Shown: positions 1 to 16,509, counted from the stretch's first letter. The stretch: DNA of 64,000 nt from Pohlia nutans (GCA_022496805.1 CM040090.1:4830001-4894000); one strand, 5' to 3'. Numbers and translations: made by a program. Notes: generated by a model from the letters alone, not told the origin.

Positions 1-4818
<4,818 letters not shown>

Positions 4819-5329
4819 AATATTAGTTCAGTAAATGAGTAGCATTACATCATCATACTTCATGAGATGTAAGAGGAGTAACATTGCATGTAAGACCATC
4901 ATGAAGAAGGTCTATCGGGGTAGTTCTACTAACTACACCACTGAGATCTTGGTCAGAGAAATAAATACCAATTTCTCTTTAAACAAAGCGCTTCCATATC
5001 TCAATGTCTTGAATTTGATTTAAACCCTTTATCGCTCGTCTACATTGTAAACACTTTATTGGCTATCTTACAACCTCATTGCAATGATGGACAAGGTCAC
5101 ATGGTCTAAAGCAAATGATGAACACAAGCTCTTGTTAACAAATTCTTTAGTAAAAAAAATCTAAAATATTATGAGAAAAAAATCATTGTTACTTTTGTAA
5201 AATTCGTTGCCACTTTTGTGTTCACTAAAATGTAAAAGACAACGCAGTGGAAAAGAGAGTGAAAACATGAGGCTCAAGAATTGATCTCGTTATAAACTGA
5301 CCACATTCTAGTCGTTGGAGTGTCAAAAA
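4819..5329. other. Intergenic, 3' of tubulin
   Basis: AT-rich DNA downstream of the tubulin stop, expected to hold its 3' UTR. I recognise no gene or repeat here. Confidence 0.4.
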
Positions 5330-5610
5330 TGCAAATAACACTAAACCAGTGAAGAGTTGGATTCCCGAGGAAGTTATTGACAAGAATTTAGATAACAATG
5401 AGAGAACAAATATAGGGTGTCTTTTATTCATTTGAGATTAAAATTATAAATTTATAGAAGTAATATAGGGTGTTTTAAAACCAATTTGGAAATATTTTAA
5501 AATATTCTTGGAATATACCCTAAATAGTAGAATATTCCAATTATTTCATAGCCCCCCATTAAATACCCTCTGTACACTCATATGTACCCAAAATTTACAC
5601 TAAGTGACTT
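5330..5610. repeat. Dispersed repeat, copy 1
   Basis: Shares an ordered series of blocks with 30956-31430 (for example ATAGCCCCCCATTAAA and TGTACCCAAAATTTACACTA). The second copy holds an extra ~190 bp between CATTAAA and AAATACCC that is absent here. Family unknown. Confidence 0.5.
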
Positions 5611-5614
5611 TTAC

Positions 5615-6328
5615 GAGATTGGATTTTGAATTGTAAAGTTCAGATTTAGAGATTTATAATACACATCTTCTATAAAATAAAATAAAAATCAATTTGGAAT
5701 TGTGCAACTATCAAAATACATATGTTCAAAACACCAAAATATTACAAACACCTCAAAATACAGCAAATACTTACTAACACAACACATGTACTCTGCTCTA
5801 TTTCTAATGTTTAGAAGTTTGTTATCTCATGTTATTCTTTTTAATTGTGTTCTCTTGCTCATATTGCAAGAGTGTATATATTTTGATCTTGATCTATGCA
5901 CCAACTCCTCTCCATTTTTAACGAGTAAAATTTTGTCCTAACTCATATATAGATAAGTCACTCTCACTTATTAAATTCACAATAATTGTGCGTGAGTCTT
6001 CTTGATATGAAAGATTGCAATAAAGAGGTGTTGACATAGTTCACTTTTGAACTTTTTCAGATACATTTTTGAAAATTGAACTCAAATTCTATTTAACTTC
6101 CATGTAACACACCTTCCAAAATCTCGTTTTTGAGTGTGAATTATACGGTTCAAGACAAAATATAATCATGCAATTTTACTATTGAATGATTTTTAATTTT
6201 GACAAATTATCTCCACTCCAATTGAGAATAAATTTTACATTTACTTTCTAATTTAATCCATTCTATTTTTGATAGTATCAATCACGGTGAAAAAAACTAA
6301 GAGCAATACCCTAGGCACTAAAGAGTTA
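5615..6328. mobile_element. Degenerate copy of the CCCTTTAGTGCCC MITE family
   Basis: Same order of blocks as 36455-37265: a GGAATTGTGCAACTATCAAA block, a GAAAGATTGCAA...AGAGGTGTTGACATAG block, and a final GGCACTAAAG before the right end. Terminal TTAA sites are decayed. Confidence 0.55.
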
Positions 6329-7860
6329 GAGCATGGCCACCTATGCTCTCCCAGAGTCTCTCACACTCAAGAACTAGATGAAAAATGCCAAAGGCCCTAC
6401 AAGAATTTCTCTTCACTCTCAATCCTAGCGTGTTAACCCTTAACTCCTAAAGGACCATGCTCATTCCTAAAATTTTATCACTTTCTTGTGATGCTTTCAA
6501 AAAGGCAATTGTATCTCTTTATTGGTATTCATGTAGAAAACTTCACCGTTGAAACTCAAAGAGGACTTAGTCATGAGACTGTACACCAATTTTCAGAACA
6601 ATCTACCGTATATTTTACATGATTATAAGGTTTGATCATAAGTTGATTTCTGAAAATTTTGAATAGAACCAACAGGTCATTCATTGCAAGCTTTCTTATA
6701 AATTAAATAACCATGATTAGCGTTTGAAAGTTTAGGAGCATACAAAGATGTACTATATATAGGTGCTCACAAAAAATGGTGTTTTAAAACTAAATACAAC
6801 AACAATAATTGATTCTCAAAGATTTATGTTTGGATAAAGTGACTTGTTGGTGACTTGTTGAGCCGGTGTTTGTGATTGTTATTAACTTTTACATTACAAA
6901 AATGTTTTAGAAAATTCAAATATATATTTGGAATATTCCAAAATATTCCAGAATAATATAAAATATGTAGAAAAGATTCCAATTATTTTGAAAATATTCC
7001 GTTTTAAATATATTTAAACATTTTTTGTAATTATTATATAGTGTTATTGATGCAGTAATGGAAAATACTTTACATATTGTACACTTCTTCTTTTTACGAA
7101 TGTGACATCCAAGTGTGAAAACGCCCTTCAAGTCATCAACCGCCCTAACTAAAATGTCCCAAGTTTACCAACCTTGACGTTTTAGGTTTTTCCCAATGAA
7201 TCAATCAACGTAATTGCAAATCTTAAAGGATTTTTGTGTTCTTGTAACGTACATTTTCAATTCTCTAGTAAACATCAAGTCAAAATTATGAAATCCAAAC
7301 AAGTTATTAAAGTAATGAAATTATTCGAGGACACATTGTGTCCACCTGGTTCTTTAGGGGTTATACGTCATGAGGGCTTGGGCAATGCACTCCAAAGGCA
7401 TCTAAATTTTCGGAGGAAAAAAAATAAAACGAAAAACGGCTCTGTTGGCTAGCACTATAGCATTGCGGCACTTTCAAGAAACGACCTCAACTGCCCCAAC
7501 CTCAACTCCTGTTCATTTTGATAATTTTGATTGATTGGCAATGATTCCACAATCTCCCAAATGAGGTGGAAATTTGAAATCTAGATCGCTTTCTCAGTAG
7601 CTTTCCAATGCATCAATCCTTGCTTGATTTGGTTGAGAAAATTCATTTTTTTCTTGATTATTTTGTCATCAATAAGCCCCATGGGACTTTCTTTGACGTT
7701 TAAGGGTTAAAAAATGGCCCTTCAAATCACTATTTAGTTGACTGTATCCCCTATTTGTGATTGATCCATTGACTTTTGATGTGCACTTTTGATTTGTGAG
7801 GGCGGGGAGGTGCAAGTGCAAGGGCTCTTCAAATATAGATGAATAATTTCAGTGAGTTAG
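6329..7860. mobile_element. Tourist-like (PIF/Harbinger-type) MITE, interrupted and 3' truncated
   Basis: Starts GAGCATGGCCACC after TTA. The outer parts (6329-6432 and 7711-7850) together match the reverse complement of the intact copy at 63385-63696. The middle is a nested TTAA element. The distal terminus is missing. Confidence 0.6.
6433..7710. mobile_element. TTAA-flanked element nested in a Tourist-like MITE
   Basis: Ends TTAA-CCCTTAACTCC and ACGTTTAAGGG-TTAA. The uninterrupted host sequence at 63385-63696 has a single site here, so the TTAA duplication is directly visible by comparison. 1278 bp, AT-rich, no open reading frame of note. A further inner end-like motif (TTTAGGGGTTA) lies near 7356, so more nesting is possible. 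Confidence 0.65.
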
Positions 7861-7944
7861 TGTAGACAAATTAATTTTACCTTTAAAATAAAAATAAAAA
7901 TAATCCTATAGTTACGAGTTCGTTCACAGGGAGATGAATTCAGG

Positions 7945-9265
7945 TTTCAATTGGATTTGCTCAATTGGGTTTGAAAATTACCAAAAAATTCCCACTCTAA
8001 ACCAATAGATAAGGGTATTAGAATATCTTATCATCTTCCATTGGTATTTATCTTCAAGCTTTTTCCTTAATCTCTTTCTCCAATTGTTGATTCTCTGGCT
8101 TCCTTTTTCCAAATGACTTTAAGTCTTTCTGTTTCCTTCAAGTCTTTGCTGCATCATCTTCTCAATTGGGATTTTAATTGGTGATTCTGAATTCCCAATT
8201 GCTCTCAAACCTCCCATCAGCATATTATCCAGATGGATTCTCTTCCAATTGCAACTCGACAAGGATATATTTTTCCAATTGATCCAGATCCACTCAATCT
8301 CATAAAATATTCTGTTCTAACTTCTGGCTTGCAACATACTCTTGTTGTATTTATCCAATTGGCTTAACATGCATTCACAGCTCATTCTCACCAATTGCTC
8401 ACTTCAATTAACACTCTCCCTGATTTCATTAATCAAGTATCTCACACACAGTTCAAATTCTCTCCAATTGATATTTTCCACACACGTTATTAACACTCAT
8501 GTCCAGATAATAAATTCCAATTGACTCCAATCAGTCTCTCACCATTCAACTCAAATTCTCATCCTATTGCACGCTTTCTTTCCAATCGTGTACACACAAT
8601 TGATTTTTAGTTTCAGTTTTTAACCCTCCACTGGTTCCACAATTCACACAATTAATTCACAGCTTTCCAATCGATTCACATTCAATCACTCTATCTCTTT
8701 TACTTTTGTACTTTGTTCAACAACCAATTGGATTGTACATTCTCCAATTGATTAATCTCGCCTTTAACACTATCTCTTCTCCAATTCAGTTTAAGTCTTT
8801 TTATATTTTTAGGAATAAAATCCCAATTGTTAATCTGCCTCTTTCTACAGTCCAATCACACACACAATTACTCACAATTTCCAATTGCAAGCACATTCAA
8901 TTTCTCATTAATTTCTCCACACCAGTTTCTCAATCAAACACAAATCTCCAATTTCCATACAATAAATCACACACTTTCCACAATTTCAAATCACACACAA
9001 TTAATACAATTTCACACTTCCAATTGTTCCAAAACTATTTTCTATTACACAAATCATTCACAAAACACAATTGTTTTACTTCCTCAAGCGGAAGGAGCTT
9101 CCTGCTCAACTTGCAAGGAAAAGACTGAAAAACCAATCCGCATTCTCTCTCTAAATACCCATCGGCCACACAACTTCCTAACTACCCTAAACCTATTGGA
9201 ATCCAGATTGGGAAATCTATTGGTAATATGACCTATTTACACTACTCATTCCAAAACCAATTGAT
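7945..9265. repeat. CAATTG-rich, G-poor tract
   Basis: By hand count about 19 CAATTG hexamers, mostly as CCAATTG, lie irregularly spaced in 1.3 kb dominated by C, T and A on the + strand. It is not a simple tandem repeat. Open frames inside it are long only because of the biased composition, and I do not regard them as genes. Confidence 0.6.
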
Positions 9266-9341
9266 AAAATCATCCTTTTACACTACAGACTACCCAATCA
9301 GCTAAATTGAAAATTAAAATGAGTCCACAGTTAGCTCTAAC

Positions 9342-9460
9342 ATGCATGGGTGGGCACCAATGGCCCTTTGTCCGGTGGGCACTGGCTCGTTGTCAAGACG
9401 AACAAACACTTTATTCACGCCAACCTCGAAAGGGGACCGGAGTTCATCTATTATATTAAA
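9342..9460 (+). mobile_element. SINE-like repeat, copy 1
   Basis: Shares about 100 bp with 52481-52647 (+) and 55325-55435 (-), including CCCTTTGTCCGGTGG and AACACTTTATTCACGCC, ending near a CCGGAGTT block and an ATCTATTATATT tail. The following 250 bp (9461-9705) is AT-rich with nothing recognised. Confidence 0.5.
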
Positions 9461-9709
9461 TACACATTGTCACGACCCCTGTCACGTAATCGATCACGTT
9501 TTCATCCATCAATTATCATCCAATATCTCATCATACATCATTTTCATCCATTTTCATTCATTTGCGTGTTTTGTAAACTATTTTCATCTATAATCACGTT
9601 TTTCAATTTCTTTCAATCAACATTCTTTGCAATGGAGTCCATGTTTCTTAATCATGTTTATTTAGTTTTGTGTTGCATGGTAACACGAGATTTACTAGTA
9701 TCTATCTGC

Positions 9710-10340
9710 ATGGGTGGGAATGCTCTTACAGAAGGTCAAAAGATCACAAGAAGGGAAAATGGTCCCTACGTGGGAACGGGGAACGTGGGGTGCCCCGCGT
9801 GAAGCTTTGATTGCCTCGATTGCAGCACCGAGTTGTCGCGGGAGCTTCAATCGCTTCACTCTGCCTGCTGTCGCAATCTCTGGAAGCTTGCTCGACTCTC
9901 ATTAACGCCCGAAGCGAATTAGGCGGTTCAGAACTAAGTCCGGTGCTGTAGAGCCGGAAAGATGAGCAAGAGTTCGGTGAACGAGTCGGAAGGTCATATT
10001 AATGTGACTGTGGAGCTCTGGAGCCTCCGGGGAGGTGTACCGCGGCTCTTACTTTGATTGAGTGCGAGACAACCGGAACTCGCAGCTCGAGTCCATGACG
10101 TACATTGCCAAGACCTCTTTTGCTTTGATTCATCGATGCTTATACGACGCCCTAATCTACTTTAGTTCCCTTCCGAGGTTTTTTTTTGGTAGATTGTGTT
10201 AATCTAGAGAACATTACTCTTTATAGGTTTGGCGACTATGTGGTGCACGATAACTTGGTAGTTCGTTTAGGCAAGCATACCGGCCTCGAGGATAGAGAAA
10301 TTTTTCTGCGTTCTCTACAGTTTCAGGACATTAGGGTTTG
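9710..10340 (+). pseudogene. GC-richer coding-like relic, unknown
   Basis: About 600 bp with markedly higher GC than its surroundings, like the exons of real genes in this window. Conceptual translation gives protein-like stretches in more than one frame, broken by stops: SFDCLDCSTELSRELQSLHS near 9800-9860, LESMTYIAKTSFALIHRC near 10090-10130, and FGDYVVHDNLVVRLGKHTGL near 10229-10290, the last preceded by an AG that could be an acceptor. I do not recognise a family. It may be a decayed gene, a gene with short exons, or a GC-rich leader. Confidence 0.3.
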
Positions 10341-10621
10341 ATTGCATGATGCTGAAGAGTGGACACTTTCTGATGCTTCAGGAATTTCTATCAACGCTTG
10401 CATCTCCTTTGGATGTTACATCTCCTCCCAGCTAAAGTGTGTCAAAGATCATTACCGAGCTTTACATATACGGTATCACTTTGGTATAGTACGTACACAA
10501 TATGCAATTGAGTGCGATTTTGAATTCAGAACCAAGAGTACGAGTGATAACTTATAAATAATTTCTCCATCAACTTTGACAAATGCCAGTAGTCCAGTAC
10601 AGTAGGTGCAGGAAAGGACTG

Positions 10622-10622
10622 G

Positions 10623-10709
<87 letters not shown>

Positions 10710-10712
10710 GTA

Positions 10713-10801
<89 letters not shown>
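10622..10801. repeat. (AAT)n microsatellite
   Basis: About 60 trinucleotide units with a small AGT-variant block near 10709-10720. It ends 27 bp before the left TA of Tc1 element 1. Poly-Asn or poly-Tyr frames through it are artefacts. Confidence 0.97.
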
Positions 10802-10803
<2 letters not shown>

Positions 10804-10829
10804 ACTTCGCCTACCGATGAATCATCATA

Positions 10830-12438
10830 CAGTACCTCACAAAACTGTTCCAATGCTGTAAATATCTTCTTTTGGTTGACTGTGGATGCTACATGGCAAT
10901 TGCAAATGCCCATGTGGCATTGCAATAAGCTTCTAATCTACGTTAGGAAGCCACATGTAAAAACCAATGACATGCATGACTATCTATACGTGACAATTGT
11001 AGGGTTCAAAGCCATCTGATTCACTGGAACAGTTTTGTGAGTGCACTCTTCCAAAACTAAATGTTTACAAAAGCTTGTCAATCTTGATGGACCTTCAACT
11101 CTTTGTTGTAGAACTTTGTTCCAGTGTGTGTATAGACCATTTTCCTACAGTTTTTTGTACTTTGTTGTTCTTGCTTCCAAGTAGAAAAGATGGTGTCTGC
11201 ATTATCTTCTCAAAAAAAGTCAGACGTTCTTTCTATGTTGCAAAGAGGGTGCACTATAAGAGAAGTGTCAAGGAGTTTGCATGTGGGTGTTGGAACTGTG
11301 CAGAGGCTCCGACAAAAGTGTGTTTTCAATGTAGAATCATCACATGGAGGTAGACCAAGAAAGATGACTCCTGCAATGGAACGGTCTTGTGTATTGAATA
11401 TGACTAGAGGTAAGCTTAGTACTGCAGTAGAGGCTACAAAAAATGTGCAAGAGGCATTTGGGATGCAAGTGTGTGTTGAAACAGTGAGACGTGTTTTACG
11501 TAGAGGTGGTTTACAATCACAAGTGAAGCAGAAAAAACCACGTCTTTCAGTCAAGAATATCAAAGCACGTTTAGACTTTGCAAGAGCCCATCTAGATTAG
11601 ACTATAGATGATTGGAGTCGTGTCATTTTCTCTGATGAGTCTAAAATCAACTTATTCTGCTCTGATGGAATCTCTTGGTGTTGGAGTCGTGATCCACATG
11701 AGTTGTCAACACGCACTGTTACAGAGACAGTAAAGCATGGTGGTGGTGGAATCATGATTTGGGGTAGTATGACCATTTATGGGCCAGGACTAGTGTACAA
11801 AGTTGAAGGCCGCCTCAATCAACATGGATATCGTCAGATTTTAGAGCAGACAATAGATGGTACAATTAGAAAATATGGATTAGATGCTACACAAGTCATT
11901 TTTCAGCAAGATAATGCTTCCGTTCACACCACAAAAATGATGCAAGAATGGTTTTCAAGGCAAAGTTTTAGTCTTCTAACGTGGCCTGCCCAATCCCCTG
12001 ATTTAAATCCAATAGAACATCTATGGGCCATCCTCAAAAGGAGATTGAATCAATATGATTCACCTCCAAAAGGAATGATAGAATTATGGGAACGTGTAGT
12101 ACAAGTCTTCTCTTCTATTACTGCACATGATTGTAGAAGACTTATAGAAAGTATGCCCAAAAGGATTGAAGCTGTAATAGCTTCAAAAGGAAGATGGACA
12201 AAGTATTAGCTAGTTTACTTAGAGCACTCACAAAACTGTACCAATGTATATACTAGTTTTTAACTTTCATTTTTCCTTCAATGATATTTGATTTAGTTAG
12301 ATTTTTTTTACAAATGTGTACTAGATTGGATGTAATATATGCCTCAAACTACTACTTGAAAGTTTGGACATCCATTTATCTTACACATACTTTTGAATCT
12401 AGAAGTTCCAATCATTGGAACAGTTTTGTGAGGTACTG
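10830..12438 (+). mobile_element. Tc1-type transposon, element 1 (1609 bp)
   Basis: Perfect 26-bp terminal inverted repeats (10830-10855 and 12413-12438) start CAGTACCTCACAAAACTGTT and are flanked by TA duplications at 10828-10829 and 12439-12440. Two further copies of the core ACTCACAAAACTG lie ~200 bp inside each end (about 11022-11048 and 12222-12245), each inverted relative to its nearest terminus. One transposase frame lies between them. Element 2 (39049-40651) has the same plan. Confidence 0.93.
11190..12209 (+). pseudogene. Tc1-type DD34E transposase, one internal stop
   Basis: Cut-and-paste DDE transposase of the IS630-Tc1-mariner superfamily, 339 codons plus stop in one frame. The N-terminal part holds helix-turn-helix-like segments (SQKKSDVLSMLQRGCTIREV) and a GRPRK linker that may contact DNA. 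The catalytic triad is intact: Asp in FSDESKIN, Asp in FQQDNASVH, and Glu in PDLNPIEHLW, with 34 residues between the last two. A TAG at 11598-11600 interrupts the frame just before TIDDW, where relatives usually have Trp, consistent with a TGG to TAG transition. No frameshift is seen, so inactivation looks recent, but the element cannot make full-length enzyme without readthrough. Confidence 0.92.
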
Positions 12439-12563
12439 TAGAGGCTCGGATATTCAATGCAATTCCCAATCAAAACTTTGGTCATAACTTACAGCAACAA
12501 GCTGGTTGCGTGGAGTGTCCGTCTTACACTGAACATGTACAGAACAGATATTGCATGCATTCA

Positions 12564-13112
12564 TTAACCCTTTAACGTCCCCATTCAACACTGTTTTCAA
12601 AGATTTGTCATAAAATGGTTGATGAAAAACGGAAATGGAGTTGATGTACAAAACAAAGTTGTAAATGTCAATGTGTAGATAACATCCGTACGGTTGGATT
12701 CATCATATTTATTATTAATATTTTTAAAGTAATTTTGCAAGGTTTTCTCTTGAAATTCAATTAAAAATCCAAAATTAACACAATTTAAAAAAAAAATATT
12801 GTAATGAAATTAGAATGACATGCACTACGAGATAGTATGGTTTCCATTATTTGATTCTACTTACTATGGAAAATCATATTTAAGGTCTTTCTTTTTGAAC
12901 TAAGATTGAAACTTGACATTAATCACTTTTGTAAATATTAAAAAATTCACATTATCTTATTTGGAAGATCCATACCGTAGAAATGGTATTCAACTAGCAC
13001 AAGAATGAAAAATAAATAAAAATGGATGAAAAACATCTGGTACCTACAGAAATCAAGCTGCTGAAATTCATCCGGCGTCTAGAATCTGGACGTCGGCGCG
13101 CTAAAGGGTTAA
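12564..13112. mobile_element. TTAA-flanked MITE
   Basis: TTAA-CCCTTTAACGTCC at the left and GCTAAAGGG-TTAA at the right. The left end resembles the right ends of the copies at 59403 and 60312 read in reverse, so it is an inverted family member. Confidence 0.7.
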
Positions 13113-14267
13113 AACACTTGTTCAGAACACTGCATGTGTTGGAAAAAAACAAACAAATGTGAACAATTGGAAGTCCGTATACAATGTACTTAACTAATAG
13201 AAACCATGAAGCTCAATTTGTGTTTCTTGGTTCTTTAGGGGTTAACCAGTACCGTACCAGCTTCGGCAAAAAATAATTCCAAATAAAAATGTCGAATAAA
13301 AAATAATATTATGTTGCCTATTTGCCGGAAAACCATGAAATAAAATTAGATGAATGATGGAATATCTTGAAATTGAATACATGAACTAAAAATAAATTAA
13401 ATTAAAAATGTTAAAAGTGATCACATGAAGTCCACTAAAATAACAAACATTCAATGAAACTTCATCAATTGTGGATGAAAGTTGAACTTAAAGTTATTTA
13501 TTTCCTGAAAAGTCGAATTTAAAAAAAATACTTTTCTATTGTCGGACATCAACATTTGAAATTAATTAATTATTCGACGGAGGAGTGCCGAAGCTGCCCC
13601 CAAGGTACGGTATGTACTGTAGGAGTGTACATTCATTGGGAGATGAATATAAAAACCTGAGGAGAGATCACGTTGGGTTCAAGAGCGAAACTTGTTGGGA
13701 TCAACCAAACTCTCTTGAGATCAAATTTTGGATGAATTTCATATGTAGGAGATTGTAAACTACTTTTGAAAGAGTAAAGCGTACTTACAATCAACTTGCT
13801 AAGCGAAGGCCAACTAAGGCCAACTAAGACAGTGTACGAACAGATGAGTTGTCACTAACAAAGGTTATTACAAAAGACAAGCTCAATATCTTGTCTTGTT
13901 GACTTCTATATACTTGGGTCTACAGCAGAAACTAATATCACAACATACTCAAAGAATTCTATATCGTGCAAAGACTAAACGTTGTTATTTGAACATGATC
14001 ATCATATGAACTTGCAACTCTGAGCCAAGGTTGCTAAGAAGCCTCGGTAAATTTTGATCAACACAAATTTCGAGCATTCCTACCAATCTTTGGTATCATG
14101 AAATTTCTTGCTAAAATTTGAGGGCGCAATTGACTTCAAAAGACTTGCATTGAACTGGCATATCACTCAAGGGTAATATTTTGCTTTCGGATACTAGCCG
14201 AGAGTATAGAATTGAGGTAGATGCTAGTATAAGAAGTCTCAAATGAAATAAAATAGAGATACTCATT
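13113..14267. other. Intergenic, AT-rich
   Basis: A solo TTTAGGGGTTAA end motif sits at 13234-13245. Otherwise I see no gene or resolvable repeat. Confidence 0.4.
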
Positions 14268-14639
14268 AGGAATTTCGGACCCCACTGATTCTGCACGATT
14301 TCAGTGCGATTTCCGATATTTCAAGGGTTTGTACAGTTTTCGCACTGATTCCGCATCGTTGCGTCATTCATCGCAACTATACTGATATGACACGATGTTC
14401 GTACAAGCGGATATAGTACTGATTCGACACGATTGATACATCTATTGAAAACGTATGAATTCAACACTCTTTATAGTTGTCAAATGTCGTGTTTTAATCG
14501 TCTTCAAAACTACACTGATTCAGTACGTTTTTCGTGCGACATCATCTTTTCTACATCTAGATTTTATTTTCTTTCTATATCTAAATTTGATCAAAATAAT
14601 ATTATTAAAAAATATAAAATAAATATTTTCCTCCCTACT

Positions 14640-14765
14640 ACACGGAAATTGCCCGAACCCATGGTGGGGCCCGCCATGGCTTCCCAAGCTCTATCGCCGA
14701 CGGTGGGATTTGAACTCACGACCTCCCGATTGTCAACCAGGCTCCAAACGACCAAACCACCTCAA
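14640..14765 (-). mobile_element. tRNA-related SINE fragment
   Basis: On the - strand, GTTTGGTCGTTTGG (box A-like) is followed about 30 bp later by GTGAGTTCAAATCCCACC, which fits the tRNA box B and T-arm. There is no complete cloverleaf, and the sequence continues into non-tRNA DNA (TGGCGGGCCCCACCATGG), so I read it as SINE-derived and not a working tRNA gene. Confidence 0.45.
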
Positions 14766-14814
14766 ACTCTTCATGCATGGAAAGGAACTCTTTTGGTAAT
14801 TATATAAGAATGAA

Positions 14815-15335
14815 ACCATTGGCAATTTTTTGCCATATGTATATAATTCTTTTTCAAATTTTTTTTGCACTACAACATGTAGGGCTTTTCCTACATCTAC
14901 AAATTTTTTCAAAATATTTTGAGTTTTTTTTTTTTTTTGGCCAAAATTGTGATGGCAGATCATGGCTGTGAGTTGTTTTTTTTTTCAACGGACTTTGAAT
15001 GCTTTTAACTATGTGAAAAAAACTTTTTTTCCAATTTTTTTTGCACTAGATTATGCATGACTTTTTCTATATCTAGGAATTTTTTCATAATATTTTGAAT
15101 TTTTTTATTTTTTTGCCAAAATCGTGATGGCAGATCATGGTTGTGAGCTGTTTTTTTTTTCTTCAGCGGACTTTGAATGTTTTTTAACTATGTGAAAAAA
15201 ACTTTTTTTCCAATTTTTTTTTGTACTAGATTATGCAGGACTTTTTCTATATCAAGGATTTTTTTTCATAATATTTTGAATTTTTAAAATTTTTGCCAAA
15301 ATCGTGGTGGTTGTGAGCTATTTTTTTTTTGCTTC
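14815..15335. repeat. ~177-bp tandem repeat, about 3 units
   Basis: GCCAAAATYGTG anchors recur at 14940, 15115 and 15295, giving spacings of 175 and 180 bp. The units share the GGCAGATCATGG, GGACTTTGAATG and CTATGTGAAAAAAAC blocks. The first and last units are partial. Confidence 0.8.
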
Positions 15336-15957
15336 TATGATGAAAAGTACAATGATAACCAATAATACCAAATTTGAATTCTAAAAGTATAAAATGTTAT
15401 TTCTTTGAAATTTTAATGTGTATTGCTTCTAAACTCTATAAATGTAGATCTAAAAATGTTTTGGGAAATTAAATCGTAAATATAATTTAAATAAGATTAT
15501 TGGAATATTCCAATATATTTCAAAATAATATAAAATATTTTCGAAGATTCCAAAAGATTCCAAAAGATTCTAAAAAATATTGAAATATTGTACATGGATG
15601 TCGTACGAAAATAATTTGCATTATGATAGATGCTGAAATCGCACGAATGTAATAAAAGGCGTTGATATGATACGATACGATACTAGATCTGCATTCAAAG
15701 CAATCGCATATTATATGTGTCTTATTAGCCATGTAATGTAGATACACGATTAACGCACGGATTCCGTCAAGCACGACTTTCGTGCGGAAACAACACTTTT
15801 TTGATAATCATTGAAAAGACACTGCATCGACATCTTAGTAATGCATGTCACTTCCGTACAATAACGACACTTCTAAATGCACGTATGACGTGCGGAATCA
15901 GTGTTTAACGATAAACGCACTGAAATCGTGCAGAATCAGTGGGGGTCTGAAATTCCT

Positions 15958-16509
15958 GATAATGTTTGTTACATGGGTTTGGAGAGTAATATCCAAAAGA
16001 GGCTTTGGTTTTAGAAAGCTTCAAATTTGGGGCCCCATGCCTTGTTAAATACCTAAAATGAACTTAATACACAAATACACAAGTGACAACTTCTACTTGT
16101 TTTGTTGTATCCTAAGAGACAAAATTTATTTCCAATTGGTTTAAAAAATTTGGATAGGATATTGTGAAAGCAATATTTATTAGATTTTTTGTATTTTTGG
16201 TGAACTCTGTCCTACTTGTTCAGCATTGGCAGTTGCATGTTGAATATTTAATTAAATTTGAAAATGAGTTTGGCGCCAGATTTTGAGTTATTTTCAAGTT
16301 TGGCATGTTATAAATATAGAAAAAATGGCCATGGTCACAAGCTTGTAGATCCTAGCGAGGCGTCAACTAAATTTCGGCAACTATTTATTTTAATTTTCTA
16401 GAAAATCTATAGTTTGAGAAACAATTTAATTTTTGCCGAAATCAAATTGAACAAATAGGACGGCATGTAGTATTAGTACTAACTTCAAGGCACATTGATT
16501 TTCACAAGA
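15958..16509. other. Intergenic, AT-rich
   Basis: No gene or repeat recognised between the large element and the foldback MITE. Confidence 0.35.

Larger units (their letters stand above)
14268..15957. mobile_element. Large non-autonomous element with subterminal repeat clusters
   Basis: Terminal inverted repeats of about 40 bp start AGGAATTTCGGACCCCACTG and reappear inverted at 15917-15957. Both ends hold clusters of degenerate motifs of the type ACTGATTC and CACGATTTCGTGCG (14284-14545 and 15590-15935), like the subterminal transposase-binding arrays of some DNA transposons. The interior holds a tRNA-related insertion and a tandem repeat, and no transposase. I could not settle the target duplication. 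Confidence 0.65.

Noticed and set aside
8706..9231. Overlapping frames of 134-140 codons
   Set aside because: Composition reflects the CAATTG-rich, G-poor tract; two frames are open at once and neither resembles a protein.
10476..10925. Frames coding long poly-Tyr or poly-Asn runs on both strands
   Set aside because: They are translations of the AAT microsatellite; flanks show no protein family.
14640..14765. Functional tRNA gene
   Set aside because: Box-like motifs are present but no acceptor stem or complete cloverleaf; the layout recurs as degenerate copies.
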